A DNA stretch of 32,308 nt from Streptomyces neyagawaensis (GTDB lineage: Bacteria > Actinomycetota > Actinomycetes > Streptomycetales > Streptomycetaceae), in assembly GCF_023516595.1 (NCBI RefSeq), contig NZ_JAMGBG010000122.1, positions 1 through 32,308 of the forward strand, in the 5' to 3' direction. Under the pieces are notes generated by a model, which had not been told where the DNA came from, ran no database searches, and saw only the letters and a list, made by a program, of their open reading frames with translations. How positions within the stretch are numbered: the stretch's first letter is position 1; every line of letters starts with the position of its first letter. Shown here one piece after another: positions 7,463-16,416 of this stretch. A program made the translations under genes and the position numbers.

Positions 7463-10400
7463 TCACTCGACCACGTGACGGCCCTCCGGGCGGGCACTGC
7501 AGGATGCACGGAAAGCGCAGTGTGCACAGTGTTGTCCGGCGGTCGGGGAGAAGCGCTCGTCGAGGACCTTGCCGGCGGCGTTGGCGAGGAGTCCGCCGAC
7601 CCAGTCGCCCTCCAGGGGTCCCTGAGCCTGCACCTTGGGAAGCGTCTCGCCGCCGTTCTTCTTGGCGGCACCCTGCCGCAACTGGACGAGTTCGGCGCCG
7701 CCCGGTTCGGGCCGTGTGCCGCCGAAGGGCTCGTCGACGGCCCCCTCGCGGACCGCGAGCTGGTAGACGGCGAGCTGGGGGTGGCGTTCGACCTCTGCGG
7801 CGGTCGGCGCCTGTTTGCCGGTCTTGAAGTCGACCACGTAGGCGCGGCCTTCGGCGTCGGTCTCGACACGGTCCATGGATCCCCGGATGCGCACCTCGTA
7901 GTCACCCGCTTCCAGGGTCACGTCGAAGTCCTGCTCGCTGGCCACGGGGGTTCGTCCGGCGCGCAGCCCGTTCGAGTCGACGTGCCAGGTCAGGAAGCGT
8001 TCGAGCGCCACGCGCGCGTGCTGCTTCTCCTGGTCGGACTTCCAGGGCGCGTCGAAGGCGAGCGCGTTCCACACGGAGTCGAGGCGCTCCATGAGGACGT
8101 CGAGGTCGGCGGGGGTGCGTCCGGAGGCGACCTCGTCCGCGAGGACGTGCACGACGTTGCCGAAGCCCTGGGCGGCGGTCGCGGGCGCGTCGGCCTTCAC
8201 CTCGCGCCCCAGGAACCATTGCAGGGCGCAGGTGTTGGCGAGCTGGTCGAGGGCGCTGCCGGACAGCACGACGGGCTGGTCGCGGTTCCTGAGCGGGACC
8301 TTGCTCTCGGTGGGTTCGAACATGCCCCACCAGCGGTACGGGTGCGCCGACGGCACCAGGGGACGGCCGTCCTCGTCGCTCAGGGCGGCGAGCCTGGCCA
8401 GTCGCCGGGCGGCTGCCTCACGCAGCGCGTCCGACACCCGCGGGTCGACCGTCGTGGCGCGCAGTTCGGCCACGAGGGCGGCCACGGAGAGCGGGCGGCG
8501 GGGGCGGCCGGTGACGTCCTTGGGTTCCACGCCGAGTTCGGCGAGGAAGCGGGAGGGCTGGTCGCCGTCGTCGGCGGGGGCCTTCACCGCGGTGACGACG
8601 AGGCGTTCACGCGCGCGCGTGGTGGCCACGTAGAACAGACGCCGCTCCTCGGCGAGCAGCGCTCCCGGGGTGAGCGGTTCGGCGAGGCCGTCGCGGCCGA
8701 TGCGGTCGGCCTCCAGGAGTGAGCCACGGCGGCGCAGGTCCGGCCAGAGTCCCTCCTGGACGCCCGCGACGACGACCAGGCGCCACTGGAGGCCCTTGGA
8801 GCGGTGCGCGGTCATCAGGCGCACGGCGTCGGGGCGCACCGCCCTGCCGGTGAGCGTGTCGGCGGCGATGTCCTCGGCCTCGATCTCCGCGAGGAAGTTG
8901 AGCGCGCCGAGACCTCCGGTGCGTTCCTCCGCACGGGCCGCGGTGGCGAACAGCGCGCACACGGCGTCGAGGTCCCGATCCGCGTTGCGTCCGGCCGCGC
9001 CGCCGCGCCGGGCGGCCCGCTCCAGGCGCCTGGGCCACGGCGTGCCGTCCCACAGGTCCCACAGGGCCTCCTCGGCCGTGCCGCCGCCGGCGAGGCGCTC
9101 CCGCGCCTTCCGCAGCAGCGCGCCGAGGCGTTGCGCGCCCCGCGCGTACACGGGGTCGTGGGCGACCAGTCGCTCCGGTTCGGCCAGGGCGCGGGCCAGC
9201 AGCTCGTCCGAGGGCGGCGGTACGGGGTTGCCGCCGGCCCGCTCCTCCTCACGCAGGGCCCGGCCCAGCCGCCGCAGGTCGGCGGTGTCCATACCGGCGA
9301 GGGGGGAGGCGAGAAGGGTGAGCGCGGTCTCGGTGTCCAGCCAGCACGAGTCCGGCCCGGAGTCGCCGGACGGCTCGCCGGGCTCCGCCGCCGGACCACC
9401 ATCGGGGTCGTGGTCCGCCTCCGGCGCCGGACCGGCGTCGGGCTCGTAGCCCCCCTCCGTCGCCCCGCCTGTTCCGGTCTCCTCGGCCCTCGCGTCCTCT
9501 TCGGCCCTCACGTCCTCCTCGTCCGTCGCGCCCGCCTCGGGAATCATCGGCGCCTGTGCCTCCGTCGAGCCGGTGTCCCCCAGCTCCGCTCGGGCGACCG
9601 CTCGCAGGGCCGTCAGGAGGGGCTGTACGGCTGGCTCGTGGCGGAGCGGCAGGTCGTCGCCGTCGATCTCCAGGGGTACGCCCGCTGCCGTGAGGGCGCG
9701 TCGCATCGACGGGATCGTGCGGGCACCCGCGCGTACCAGGACGGCCATCTCGCCCCAGGGGACGCCGTCCTCCAGATGGGCCCGGCGCAGGACGTCCGCG
9801 ATGTTGTCCAGTTCGGTGCCCGGCGTGGGGTACGTGTAGACCTCGACTCGGCCGCCGTCCCGTACCGGTCGGAGCTCGCGGTGGGCCCGTACCTTCTCCG
9901 CCGGGAGGCGGGTGAGCGGCATGCGCTGCGTGAGCAGTCGGGTGGCCGCGAGCAGATCGGCCCCCGAGCGGCGGGAGGTCCGGAGGACGGCGACCGGCGC
10001 GGGGCGGCCGTCCGTGCGGGGGAAAGCGGCCGGGAAGTCCAGGATGCCGTTCACGTCGGCGCCCCGGAACGTGTAGATCGACTGGTCGGGGTCGCCGAGG
10101 GCGACCAGGGTGCGGCCGCCGCCCGCGAGGGCCCTCAGCAGCCGTACCTGAGCCGGATCGGTGTCCTGGTACTCGTCGACGTAGACCGCGTCGTACTGCC
10201 CGGCCAGCTGCTCGGCGACGCCGGGACGGCCGGCGAGGAGCACCGCGCGGTGGACGAGTTCCGCGTAGTCGAGGACCCCTTGCAGGTCGAGGACGTCGAG
10301 GTACTCGGCGAGGAAGGCGGAGGCGGCGCGCCAGTCGGGACGGCCGATGCGGTCGGCGAAGGCCCTCAGGTCGGCGGGGGCCAGGCCCAGCTCACGGCTG

Positions 10401-10975
10401 CGCGCGAGGACCGCGCGGACCTCGTCGGCGAACCCGCGCGTGGTGAGGCAGGCGCGCAGCTCGTCCGGCCAGCGCACATGCGCGAGGCCGAGGCGTTCGA
10501 GGTGGGGCTGTCCCGCGAGCAGCTCACGTACGGCGACATCCTGCTCGGGACCGGACAGCAGACGCAGCGGTTCGACGAACAGGTCGCTGTCCTGGTGGGC
10601 GCGGACCAGGGCGTAGCAGAACGAATGGAACGTGGTGGCCCGCGGGGCACGCGCGGCGCCCATGCGCAGCGCCATGCGGTCGCGCAGTTCGACGGCCGCC
10701 TTGCGGCTGAAGGTCAGGACGAGGACCCGCTCGGGGTCGGTTCCGCGGCCGATGCGGGCCGCCACGGACTCGACGAGGGTGGTCGTCTTTCCGGTACCCG
10801 GACCTGCGAGAACGAGCATGGGGCCCGTCTCGTGGTCAACCACGGCGGCCTGCTCGGCGTCCAGATGAGGGGGACTCGATCGGACCGGTGGGGTACGCAC
10901 CAGTCGGTAAGCGCCACGGCTCCCCTGTCGCACCTGGGTGTGCGACAGGCGCCTGGTGGAGGAAGAGGAGCTCAC
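7463..10975 (-). CDS. adnA: AdnA-like subunit: UvrD-type helicase with iron-sulfur RecB-family nuclease
   Basis: About 1170 residues; the upstream partner of adnB, with a 100-base gap. The N-terminal motor has the Q motif (LDAEQAAVVDH), Walker A AGPGTGKTT (57-65), VLTFSRKAAVELRDR, VYVDEYQDTDPAQ (about 268) and GDPDQSIYTFRGAD. A later helicase motif is LMTAHRSKGLQWRLVVVAG. The C-terminal nuclease has GSMDRVE and VVDFKTGKQ, then HPQLAVYQLAV. Cys in TCALQW (about 915) plus three in CAHCAFRASC (about 1150) fit the four ligands of an AddB/AdnA-type 4Fe-4S nuclease staple. An acidic low-complexity insert lies between the motor halves (about residues 480-560). The start GTG 10973-10975 (VSSSSSTRRLSHTQ) was chosen over a longer open frame to 11056; GTG at 10933 is also possible. 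With AdnB it should process DNA ends. Confidence 0.88.
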   Translation of the reverse strand: MSSSSSTRRLSHTQVRQGSRGAYRLVRTPPVRSSPPHLDAEQAAVVDHETGPMLVLAGPGTGKTTTLVESVAARIGRGTDPERVLVLTFSRKAAVELRDRMALRMGAARAPRATTFHSFCYALVRAHQDSDLFVEPLRLLSGPEQDVAVRELLAGQPHLERLGLAHVRWPDELRACLTTRGFADEVRAVLARSRELGLAPADLRAFADRIGRPDWRAASAFLAEYLDVLDLQGVLDYAELVHRAVLLAGRPGVAEQLAGQYDAVYVDEYQDTDPAQVRLLRALAGGGRTLVALGDPDQSIYTFRGADVNGILDFPAAFPRTDGRPAPVAVLRTSRRSGADLLAATRLLTQRMPLTRLPAEKVRAHRELRPVRDGGRVEVYTYPTPGTELDNIADVLRRAHLEDGVPWGEMAVLVRAGARTIPSMRRALTAAGVPLEIDGDDLPLRHEPAVQPLLTALRAVARAELGDTGSTEAQAPMIPEAGATDEEDVRAEEDARAEETGTGGATEGGYEPDAGPAPEADHDPDGGPAAEPGEPSGDSGPDSCWLDTETALTLLASPLAGMDTADLRRLGRALREEERAGGNPVPPPSDELLARALAEPERLVAHDPVYARGAQRLGALLRKARERLAGGGTAEEALWDLWDGTPWPRRLERAARRGGAAGRNADRDLDAVCALFATAARAEERTGGLGALNFLAEIEAEDIAADTLTGRAVRPDAVRLMTAHRSKGLQWRLVVVAGVQEGLWPDLRRRGSLLEADRIGRDGLAEPLTPGALLAEERRLFYVATTRARERLVVTAVKAPADDGDQPSRFLAELGVEPKDVTGRPRRPLSVAALVAELRATTVDPRVSDALREAAARRLARLAALSDEDGRPLVPSAHPYRWWGMFEPTESKVPLRNRDQPVVLSGSALDQLANTCALQWFLGREVKADAPATAAQGFGNVVHVLADEVASGRTPADLDVLMERLDSVWNALAFDAPWKSDQEKQHARVALERFLTWHVDSNGLRAGRTPVASEQDFDVTLEAGDYEVRIRGSMDRVETDAEGRAYVVDFKTGKQAPTAAEVERHPQLAVYQLAVREGAVDEPFGGTRPEPGGAELVQLRQGAAKKNGGETLPKVQAQGPLEGDWVGGLLANAAGKVLDERFSPTAGQHCAHCAFRASCSARPEGRHVVE

Positions 10976-11085
10976 GTGGTTCGCCGGTCCTGGTGGGTGT
11001 GCTGGTTGCCCTGCCCCTGCTCGTGGAGAGCGGTGGCCGCGGGGTGAGGGGGACACGTGCAGCCGACGCTACGCCGACGAGTGGT

Positions 11086-11104
11086 GCGGAAGCGCAGCTT
11101 CCGC
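11086..11104. other. Hairpin between ATL and adnA
   Basis: The perfect 8-base arms GCGGAAGC (11086-11093) and GCTTCCGC (11097-11104) enclose a 3-base loop. It lies in the 251-base gap downstream of the ATL gene and upstream of adnA. It may attenuate read-through from ATL, but no T-run follows on the minus strand. A second palindrome, CCCCCGTACGGGGG, lies at 11182-11195. No gene is visible in this gap. Confidence 0.45.
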
Positions 11105-11226
11105 TTGTTCCCTCCCGACTCACGCGGCCCGTGCGTCCCTCGCCCCCCGAACGTACGGCATGCCACCGACGTGCCCCGCTTCCCCCGTACGGGGGCGCCT
11201 CGGCGGCCGTCCGACGCGGAATGCCG

Positions 11227-11616
11227 TCAGGTGTGATCTTCCGCGCGTTCGCCGCCGTCCCGGCCGGTGCGTTCGCCGCCGTCCCAGCGCGCCCGTTTCA
11301 TGTCGAGGCGCGGCACATGGCCCTCGGCGGCGCGGCTCGCCTCGCGCAGGGGCGTGCCCTCCGTCCGGTAGTGACCCAGCGCTCTCAGCTCATGGCCGGG
11401 CAGCAGATGGCCGTCCGCGCGGACCACCCGCCACCACGGCACGGCACCCCCGTAGAGGGCCATCACGCGGCCCACCTGGCGCGGGCCGCCCTCCCCCAGC
11501 CACTCGGCGACGTCCCCGTACGTCATGACCCGCCCGGGCGGGATCAGCTCGGCGACCTCGAGGACCCGCTCCGCGTACTCCGGCAGGGCGTCCGCCGGAA
11601 GGCTCTCCTCGCTCAT
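11227..11616 (-). CDS. Alkyltransferase-like protein (ATL, MGMT family, Trp in place of catalytic Cys)
   Basis: This 129-residue protein contains the DNA-binding domain of O6-alkylguanine-DNA alkyltransferases: IPPGRVMTYGDVAEWLG, the arginine-finger/helix region GGPRQVGRVMALYGG, and PWWRVVRADGHLLPG. True alkyltransferases have PCHRV; here the acceptor Cys is replaced by Trp, so it cannot dealkylate. Known ATLs bind O6-alkylguanine, flip it out and recruit nucleotide-excision repair. The start ATG at 11614-11616 (MSEESLPADA) has AGGA 8 bases upstream. Another ATG at 11625 would add three residues. It lies just upstream of adnA on the same strand and is divergent from the membrane protein gene at 11802. 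The C-terminus ends in a charged Arg/Glu tail. From memory, the mycobacterial counterpart is Rv3204. Confidence 0.9.
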   Translation of the reverse strand: MSEESLPADALPEYAERVLEVAELIPPGRVMTYGDVAEWLGEGGPRQVGRVMALYGGAVPWWRVVRADGHLLPGHELRALGHYRTEGTPLREASRAAEGHVPRLDMKRARWDGGERTGRDGGERAEDHT

Positions 11617-11801
11617 CCGGCCCATCCTGCCCCACCCCACCGACAATGGGACGTGGTGGCCGACGCGTGCGTCCCTCGCTCCGAGGACGGTCTTCGGGCA
11701 GACTGTGCGCCCCCGCATTGCACCCTGATGCCCCTGTGTGCCCACCCGGCATGCCACCATCGTGCGGGCGGTGACTGGTGATACGAGACCAAGAAGAGAC
11801 G

Positions 11802-14612
11802 ATGAAGCAGCAGAGTGTGCACCCCGATGACGCGGCGGGCACCTCTGACGCCTCGTCGCGCCCGGATGCCGCCGACGGGGACGACAAGGGCGCCGGAACC
11901 GCCGACCCGAAGGAACCGGCGAACACCCCGTCCGCGGAGACATCGTCCTCCGTCGCGGCGCACGACGACCGGCTCGACGACACGTCGCCGCAGGCGGGGC
12001 CTGCCGCTGACCTCCCGGACGAGGGGCACACCGAAGCGGTCGAGGGCGACGAACCACTGCTCCCCGCGCGCGTGCACCGCCCCTCGGACCTCATGCGGCT
12101 GTCGGTCGGCATCCTCGGGATCGTCGTCCTGCTGGCGATCGCCGCGTTCGCGCACGGCACCACCGCCGGCCTCGAACAGGACATCAACAAGGGCACGGGC
12201 CAGGCACCCGACCTGATGATCAAGCTCGCGGGCCTGGGGTCGAGCATCGCGATCCTGCTGGTCCCGGTCGCCTTCGCGATCGAGCGCCTGGTCAAGCGGG
12301 ACGGGCTGCGCATCGCGGACGGTGTGCTCGCGGCGGTCCTGGCGCACGGGGTGACCCTGGCGACGGACCTGTGGGTCGCCCGTACCGCCCCGGACTCGAT
12401 CCAGGAGGCGCTGACCCAGCCCTCCCCCGGCGACATCCACGCCCTCACGGACCCTGTCCACGGCTATCTCGCGCCGGTCATCGCCTATATGACGGCCGTG
12501 GGCATGTCCCGCAGACCCCGCTGGCGCGCGGTGCTGTGGATCGTGCTGCTGCTGGACACGTTCTCCATGCTCGTCGCCGGCTACACGACGCCGTTCTCGA
12601 TCATCCTGACGGTGCTCATCGGCTGGACGGTCGCCTACGGGACGCTCTACGCCGTCGGCTCGCCGAACGTGCGCCCCACCGGCCGGACCCTGATGGCGGG
12701 CCTCCGGCGGGTCGGCTTCAAGCCGGTCAGCGCCGCCCGAGAGGAGGCCTCGGACACCACGGAGGGCGGCGACCGTGGCCGCCGGTACTTCGTGACGCTG
12801 GAGGACGGCCCACCCCTCGACGTCACCGTCGTCGACCGGGAGCAGCAGGCACAGGGCTTCTTCTACCGCGTCTGGCGGCGTCTGACCCTGCGCGGCATCA
12901 CCACGCGCCGCAGCCTGCAGTCCCTGCGCCAGGCCCTGGAGCAGGAGGCACTCCTGGCGTACGCGGCCATCGCGGCCGGCGCCAACGCCCCCAAGCTGAT
13001 CGCGACCTCCGAACTCGGACCGGACGCGGTGATGCTCGTCTACGAGCACACCGGCGGACGCACCCTGGACTCGCTGTCGGACGACGAGGTCACCGACGCA
13101 CTGCTGCACGACACCTGGGCACAGGTGAAGGCCCTGCAGTCACGCCGCATCGCGCACCGCAGGCTGGTGGGCGACGCGATTCTGGTGGATCGTTCCGGCA
13201 CGGTGATCCTGACCGATCTGCGCGTCGGTGAGATCGCGGCCGGCGATCTGGTGCTCCGCATGGACGTCTCCCAGCTTCTGACCACGCTCGGGCTCCGGGT
13301 GGGCGCCGAGCGGGCGGTGGCGTCGGCGGTGAGCGTCCTCGGCCCCGACGCGGTGGCCGACTGCCTGCCGATGCTGCAGCCCATCGCGTTGTCCCGCTCC
13401 ACGCGCGCGACGCTGCGCAGACTGGCACGGGAGCGGGCGGAGCGCGAGCGCGAGGCGGTGCTGGAGGCCTCCCAGCTGGCCAAGCAGGCCCGCGCGGAGG
13501 AGCACAAGGAGACCGAGGCGGGCAAGACCGCCAAGAAGGCCGTACGAGCCGAGCAGCGGGCGGAGAAGCGGGCCATCGACGAGGCCCTGGAAGAGGCCCG
13601 CGAGGAGGACCTCCTCACCCAGATCCGCCACCAGGTGCTGCTCATCAGGCCGCAGGCGCCCGTCGAACCGGCCCGCCTGGAACGGGTCCGGCCCCGCACC
13701 TTGATCAGTTTCATCGCCGGCGCCATTGGCGCGTACTTCCTGTTGACGCAGCTCACCCACATCGAGTTCGGGCCGCTCATCAAGAACGCGGAGTGGGGCT
13801 GGGTCGCCGCGGCGGTGTTCTTCTCCGCGCTGAGCTATGTGGCCGCCGCGATGAGCCTGCTGGGCTTCGTACCGGAGCGGGTGCCGTTCCTCCGCACGGT
13901 GGCCGCGCAGGTCGCCGGGTCGTTCGTGAAGATCGTCGCCCCGGCGGCGGTGGGCGGTGTGGCGCTCAACACGCGCTTCCTGCAGAGGGCGGGGGTACGA
14001 CCGGGTCTCGCGGTGGCCAGTGTCGGCGCCTCGCAGCTGTTCGGGCTGGGCTGCCACATCCTGATGCTGCTGGCCTTCGGCTATCTCACCGGAACCGAGA
14101 AGACGCCGTCCCTGTCGCCGTCTCGCACGGTCATCGCGGGCCTGTTGACGGTCGCGGTGCTCGTCCTGGTGGTGACGTCGATCCCGTTCCTGCGGAAGTT
14201 CGTCGTCACGCGCGTGCGGTCGCTGTTCGCCGGTGTCGTCCCGCGCATGCTCGACGTGCTGCAGCGGCCGCAGAAGCTGGTCACCGGCATCGGCGGCATG
14301 CTGCTCCTCACCGGCTGCTTCGTGATGTGCCTGGATGCCTCGATCCGCGCCTTCGGTGACGAGAGCGCCTCGATCAGCATCGCCAGCGTCGCGGTCGTCT
14401 TCCTCGCGGGCAACGCGCTGGGCTCGGCGGCGCCGACGCCCGGCGGTGTGGGGGCGGTCGAGGCCACGCTGACGGTCGGTCTCATCGCCGTCGGCCTTCC
14501 CAAGGAGGTCGCGGCCCCCGCGGTCCTGCTGTTCCGGCTCCTCACACTGTGGCTGCCCGTACTGCCAGGGTGGCTGGCCTTCAACCAGCTGACACGCAAG
14601 GGCGCCCTCTAG
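11802..14612 (+). CDS. Large membrane protein: N-terminal TM bundle, kinase-like domain, coiled coil, C-terminal UPF0104 (LPG_synthase_TM) flippase-like domain
   Basis: 936 residues. Residues 1-90 are acidic and disordered. About six membrane segments follow (98-286). A cytoplasmic domain (about 328-546) resembles aminoglycoside-phosphotransferase/Bud32-like kinases: a hinge-like MLVYEHTGG (about 410) and HRRLVGDAILVD...LTDLRVG (449-475). The usual beta-3 Lys, catalytic Asp and Asn appear replaced (Thr, Arg, Ala), so it looks like a pseudokinase. A charged helix or coiled coil spans about 543-610. The C-terminal 300 residues are a UPF0104/LPG_synthase_TM domain with the signature APTPGGVGAVEA (about 877-888), related to the lipid-flipping half of MprF. 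No aminoacyl-transferase domain is present. The start ATG at 11802 has a purine-rich AAGAAGAGA upstream; an in-frame GTG at 11778 is less likely. Its role, perhaps lipid or glycolipid transport, is inferred only. Confidence 0.85.
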   Translation: MKQQSVHPDDAAGTSDASSRPDAADGDDKGAGTADPKEPANTPSAETSSSVAAHDDRLDDTSPQAGPAADLPDEGHTEAVEGDEPLLPARVHRPSDLMRLSVGILGIVVLLAIAAFAHGTTAGLEQDINKGTGQAPDLMIKLAGLGSSIAILLVPVAFAIERLVKRDGLRIADGVLAAVLAHGVTLATDLWVARTAPDSIQEALTQPSPGDIHALTDPVHGYLAPVIAYMTAVGMSRRPRWRAVLWIVLLLDTFSMLVAGYTTPFSIILTVLIGWTVAYGTLYAVGSPNVRPTGRTLMAGLRRVGFKPVSAAREEASDTTEGGDRGRRYFVTLEDGPPLDVTVVDREQQAQGFFYRVWRRLTLRGITTRRSLQSLRQALEQEALLAYAAIAAGANAPKLIATSELGPDAVMLVYEHTGGRTLDSLSDDEVTDALLHDTWAQVKALQSRRIAHRRLVGDAILVDRSGTVILTDLRVGEIAAGDLVLRMDVSQLLTTLGLRVGAERAVASAVSVLGPDAVADCLPMLQPIALSRSTRATLRRLARERAEREREAVLEASQLAKQARAEEHKETEAGKTAKKAVRAEQRAEKRAIDEALEEAREEDLLTQIRHQVLLIRPQAPVEPARLERVRPRTLISFIAGAIGAYFLLTQLTHIEFGPLIKNAEWGWVAAAVFFSALSYVAAAMSLLGFVPERVPFLRTVAAQVAGSFVKIVAPAAVGGVALNTRFLQRAGVRPGLAVASVGASQLFGLGCHILMLLAFGYLTGTEKTPSLSPSRTVIAGLLTVAVLVLVVTSIPFLRKFVVTRVRSLFAGVVPRMLDVLQRPQKLVTGIGGMLLLTGCFVMCLDASIRAFGDESASISIASVAVVFLAGNALGSAAPTPGGVGAVEATLTVGLIAVGLPKEVAAPAVLLFRLLTLWLPVLPGWLAFNQLTRKGAL

Positions 14613-14624
14613 AGGGGCGGTGCG

Positions 14625-14650
14625 CCGCCTCCACGCGCGCGTGGGGGCGG
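14625..14650 (+). terminator. Terminator hairpin after the UPF0104 membrane protein gene
   Basis: Arms of 11 bases (14625-14635 and 14640-14650, one G-T pair) around a 4-base CGCG loop begin 12 bases after the stop. No T-run follows, as is common in Streptomyces. Confidence 0.6.
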
Positions 14651-14660
14651 ATCGGACCCT

Positions 14661-14708
14661 CTCACCCGCTCGGCCCGCACCCTCGGGTCCCCTCACCCGC
14701 TCGGCCCG
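14661..14708. repeat. 17-base direct repeat upstream of the first peptidase gene
   Basis: CTCACCCGCTCGGCCCG occurs at 14661-14677 and again at 14692-14708, a 31-base period. It lies between the terminator hairpin and the start of the downstream peptidase. Function unknown; it may be replication slippage or a regulatory duplication. Confidence 0.6.
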
Positions 14709-14749
14709 TGCCCCGAGCGCACCGCACGGGGCGGCTTCAGGATGAGGGC

Positions 14750-16300
14750 ATGCCCACCTCGCGTCGGCTGCGCGCCGTCACCCTGACCGCCATGGCCGTC
14801 GTGCTGTCCTGGTCGGCGGCGGGCTGCGGCGGCGAGGCCACGGGCAAGGGCGAGGATCTGACGACGCAGAAACTGGACTGGAAGGACTGCCCGGCGCCCT
14901 CGACGTCCGAGGGCGGCGGCCCCGCCCCCTCGCCCCTGCCGGACGGCACCCCCTGGCAGTGCGCGACCATGAAGGCTCCTCTCGACTGGGACGACCCCAA
15001 GGGCGACACGATCGACATCGCGCTGATCCGGGCGCGGTCGAGCGGCGACCGGGACCGGCGGATCGGCTCGCTCGTCTTCAACTTCGGCGGCCCCGGGGGC
15101 TCGGGCGTCAAGGGGCTGCCCGCCTTCGCCGACGACTTCGCCGCACTGCGCACCCGCTACGACCTGGTCAGCTTCGATCCGCGGGGAGTCGGTCGCAGCG
15201 CGGGCGTCGAGTGCGAGGACGACGAGGAACTCGACGAGTACTTCCAGCAGGACCAGACACCGGACGACGCGTCCGAACGGAAGGAACTCCTTGACAGCAC
15301 GAAGACGTTCAACGCGGCCTGCGAGGACAACTCCCGCAAGACCCTCCCGCACGTCGGCACCCCGGACGCCGCGCGCGACCTGGACCTGATGCGCGAGGTC
15401 CTGGGCGACGACAAACTGCACTACTTCGGCATCTCCTACGGCACCGAACTCGGCGGTGTCTACGCCCACCTGTTCCCCAAGAACGTGGGCCGGGCCGTGT
15501 TCGACGCGGTCGTCGACCCGACACAGACACCGGAACAGAGCAGCCTCGGACAGGCCAAAGGCTTCCAGCTCGCGCTCGACAACTTCGCCAAAAACTGTGT
15601 GTCGAAGGCGGAAGGGTGCCCTGTCGGGGACACCGCGCAGGACGTCAAGGACCGCATCACGACGCTCCTCGACGACCTCGACCGCAAGCCGATCCCCGGT
15701 GCCTTCCCCCGCGACCTGACGGAGTCCACCGCCACCACCGGGATCGCGCAGGCCCTGTACTCCCAGGACCTCTGGCCCCTCCTCACCGAAGGGCTGCAAC
15801 AGGCGTACGACGGGGACGGCCGGCTTCTGACGCTGCTGGCCGACTCGATGAACGGGCGCAACGAGAACGGCGAGTACAGCAACCTGGCTGCGGCGAACGT
15901 CGCCATCAGCTGCGCCGACGACAAACAGCGGTACACCACGAAGGACGTCGAGGCGAAGCAGGGCGAGTTCCGGGCCGCCTCCCCCGTCTTCGGTGACTGG
16001 CTCGCCTGGTCCATGCTCACCTGCACCGACTGGGCCGTCGCCGGCGCGGCCGACCATCCGGAGGTCAGCGCGCCGGGCTCGGCGCCGATCCTGGTGATCG
16101 GCAACACGGGCGATCCGGCGACGCCGTACGAGGGCGCGCGGAAAATGGTGGGGGCGCTCGGGGCGGGAGTCGGTGTCGAGCTGACGTACAAGGGGCAGGG
16201 GCACGGGGCGTACGGCAGTGGGAACCGCTGCGTGAAGGCAGCCGTGGACGGCTACCTGCTCACGGGCAAGGTCCCGAAGTCCGGCACGGTCTGCACCTGA
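14750..16300 (+). CDS. Secreted lipoprotein tripeptidyl aminopeptidase, SlpD/SlpE-like (alpha/beta hydrolase, S33)
   Basis: 516 residues. The N-terminus is a lipoprotein signal peptide (RRLR, a hydrophobic stretch, lipobox SAAGC with Cys26), so the enzyme is probably anchored outside the membrane. The alpha/beta hydrolase core has oxyanion motif NFGGPGGSG, nucleophile Ser in GISYGTELGG, Asp in GNTGDPATPYEG and His in GQGHGAYGSG. Streptomyces Tap, SlpD and SlpE remove tripeptides from the N-termini of secreted proteins and peptides; this gene is of that type. The start ATG 14750 has AGGA at 14739-14742. Several Cys in the lid and C-terminus suggest disulfides. A close paralogue follows directly at 16417, indicating tandem duplication. 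The exact substrate is not predictable. Confidence 0.92.
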   Translation: MPTSRRLRAVTLTAMAVVLSWSAAGCGGEATGKGEDLTTQKLDWKDCPAPSTSEGGGPAPSPLPDGTPWQCATMKAPLDWDDPKGDTIDIALIRARSSGDRDRRIGSLVFNFGGPGGSGVKGLPAFADDFAALRTRYDLVSFDPRGVGRSAGVECEDDEELDEYFQQDQTPDDASERKELLDSTKTFNAACEDNSRKTLPHVGTPDAARDLDLMREVLGDDKLHYFGISYGTELGGVYAHLFPKNVGRAVFDAVVDPTQTPEQSSLGQAKGFQLALDNFAKNCVSKAEGCPVGDTAQDVKDRITTLLDDLDRKPIPGAFPRDLTESTATTGIAQALYSQDLWPLLTEGLQQAYDGDGRLLTLLADSMNGRNENGEYSNLAAANVAISCADDKQRYTTKDVEAKQGEFRAASPVFGDWLAWSMLTCTDWAVAGAADHPEVSAPGSAPILVIGNTGDPATPYEGARKMVGALGAGVGVELTYKGQGHGAYGSGNRCVKAAVDGYLLTGKVPKSGTVCT

Positions 16301-16317
16301 AACCGCAGGTCAGAACG

Positions 16318-16326
16318 TTATCCACA
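16318..16326 (+). promoter_or_regulatory. DnaA-box-like site TTATCCACA
   Basis: A perfect classical DnaA box lies in the 116-base gap between the two peptidase genes, 18 bases after the first stop codon. It resembles the sites at 907 and 29077. Confidence 0.4.
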
Positions 16327-16343
16327 GGCCCCGACGCAAGCCC

Positions 16344-16372
16344 GACAGTCCGCATACCATGGCATGACTGTC
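16344..16372 (+). promoter_or_regulatory. Dyad (GACAGTC...GACTGTC) spanning a possible -10 of the second peptidase gene
   Basis: The 7-base inverted repeat GACAGTC (16344-16350) and GACTGTC (16366-16372) encloses TACCAT (16355-16360), a TANNNT match to a -10 element. The inner CCATGG is itself palindromic. A regulator bound here would cover the promoter. The -35 match (CCGACG near 16331) is poor. Confidence 0.45.
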
Positions 16373-16416
16373 ATTCACGACATCCGGCGAGTGGTGTCGT
16401 AAGGGGGGATTTGCTC

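Noticed and set aside
8804..11047. 747-codon plus-strand open frame opposite adnA
   Set aside because: Antisense shadow: Gly/Arg/Val-rich translation without domains, while the minus strand carries all helicase and nuclease motifs.
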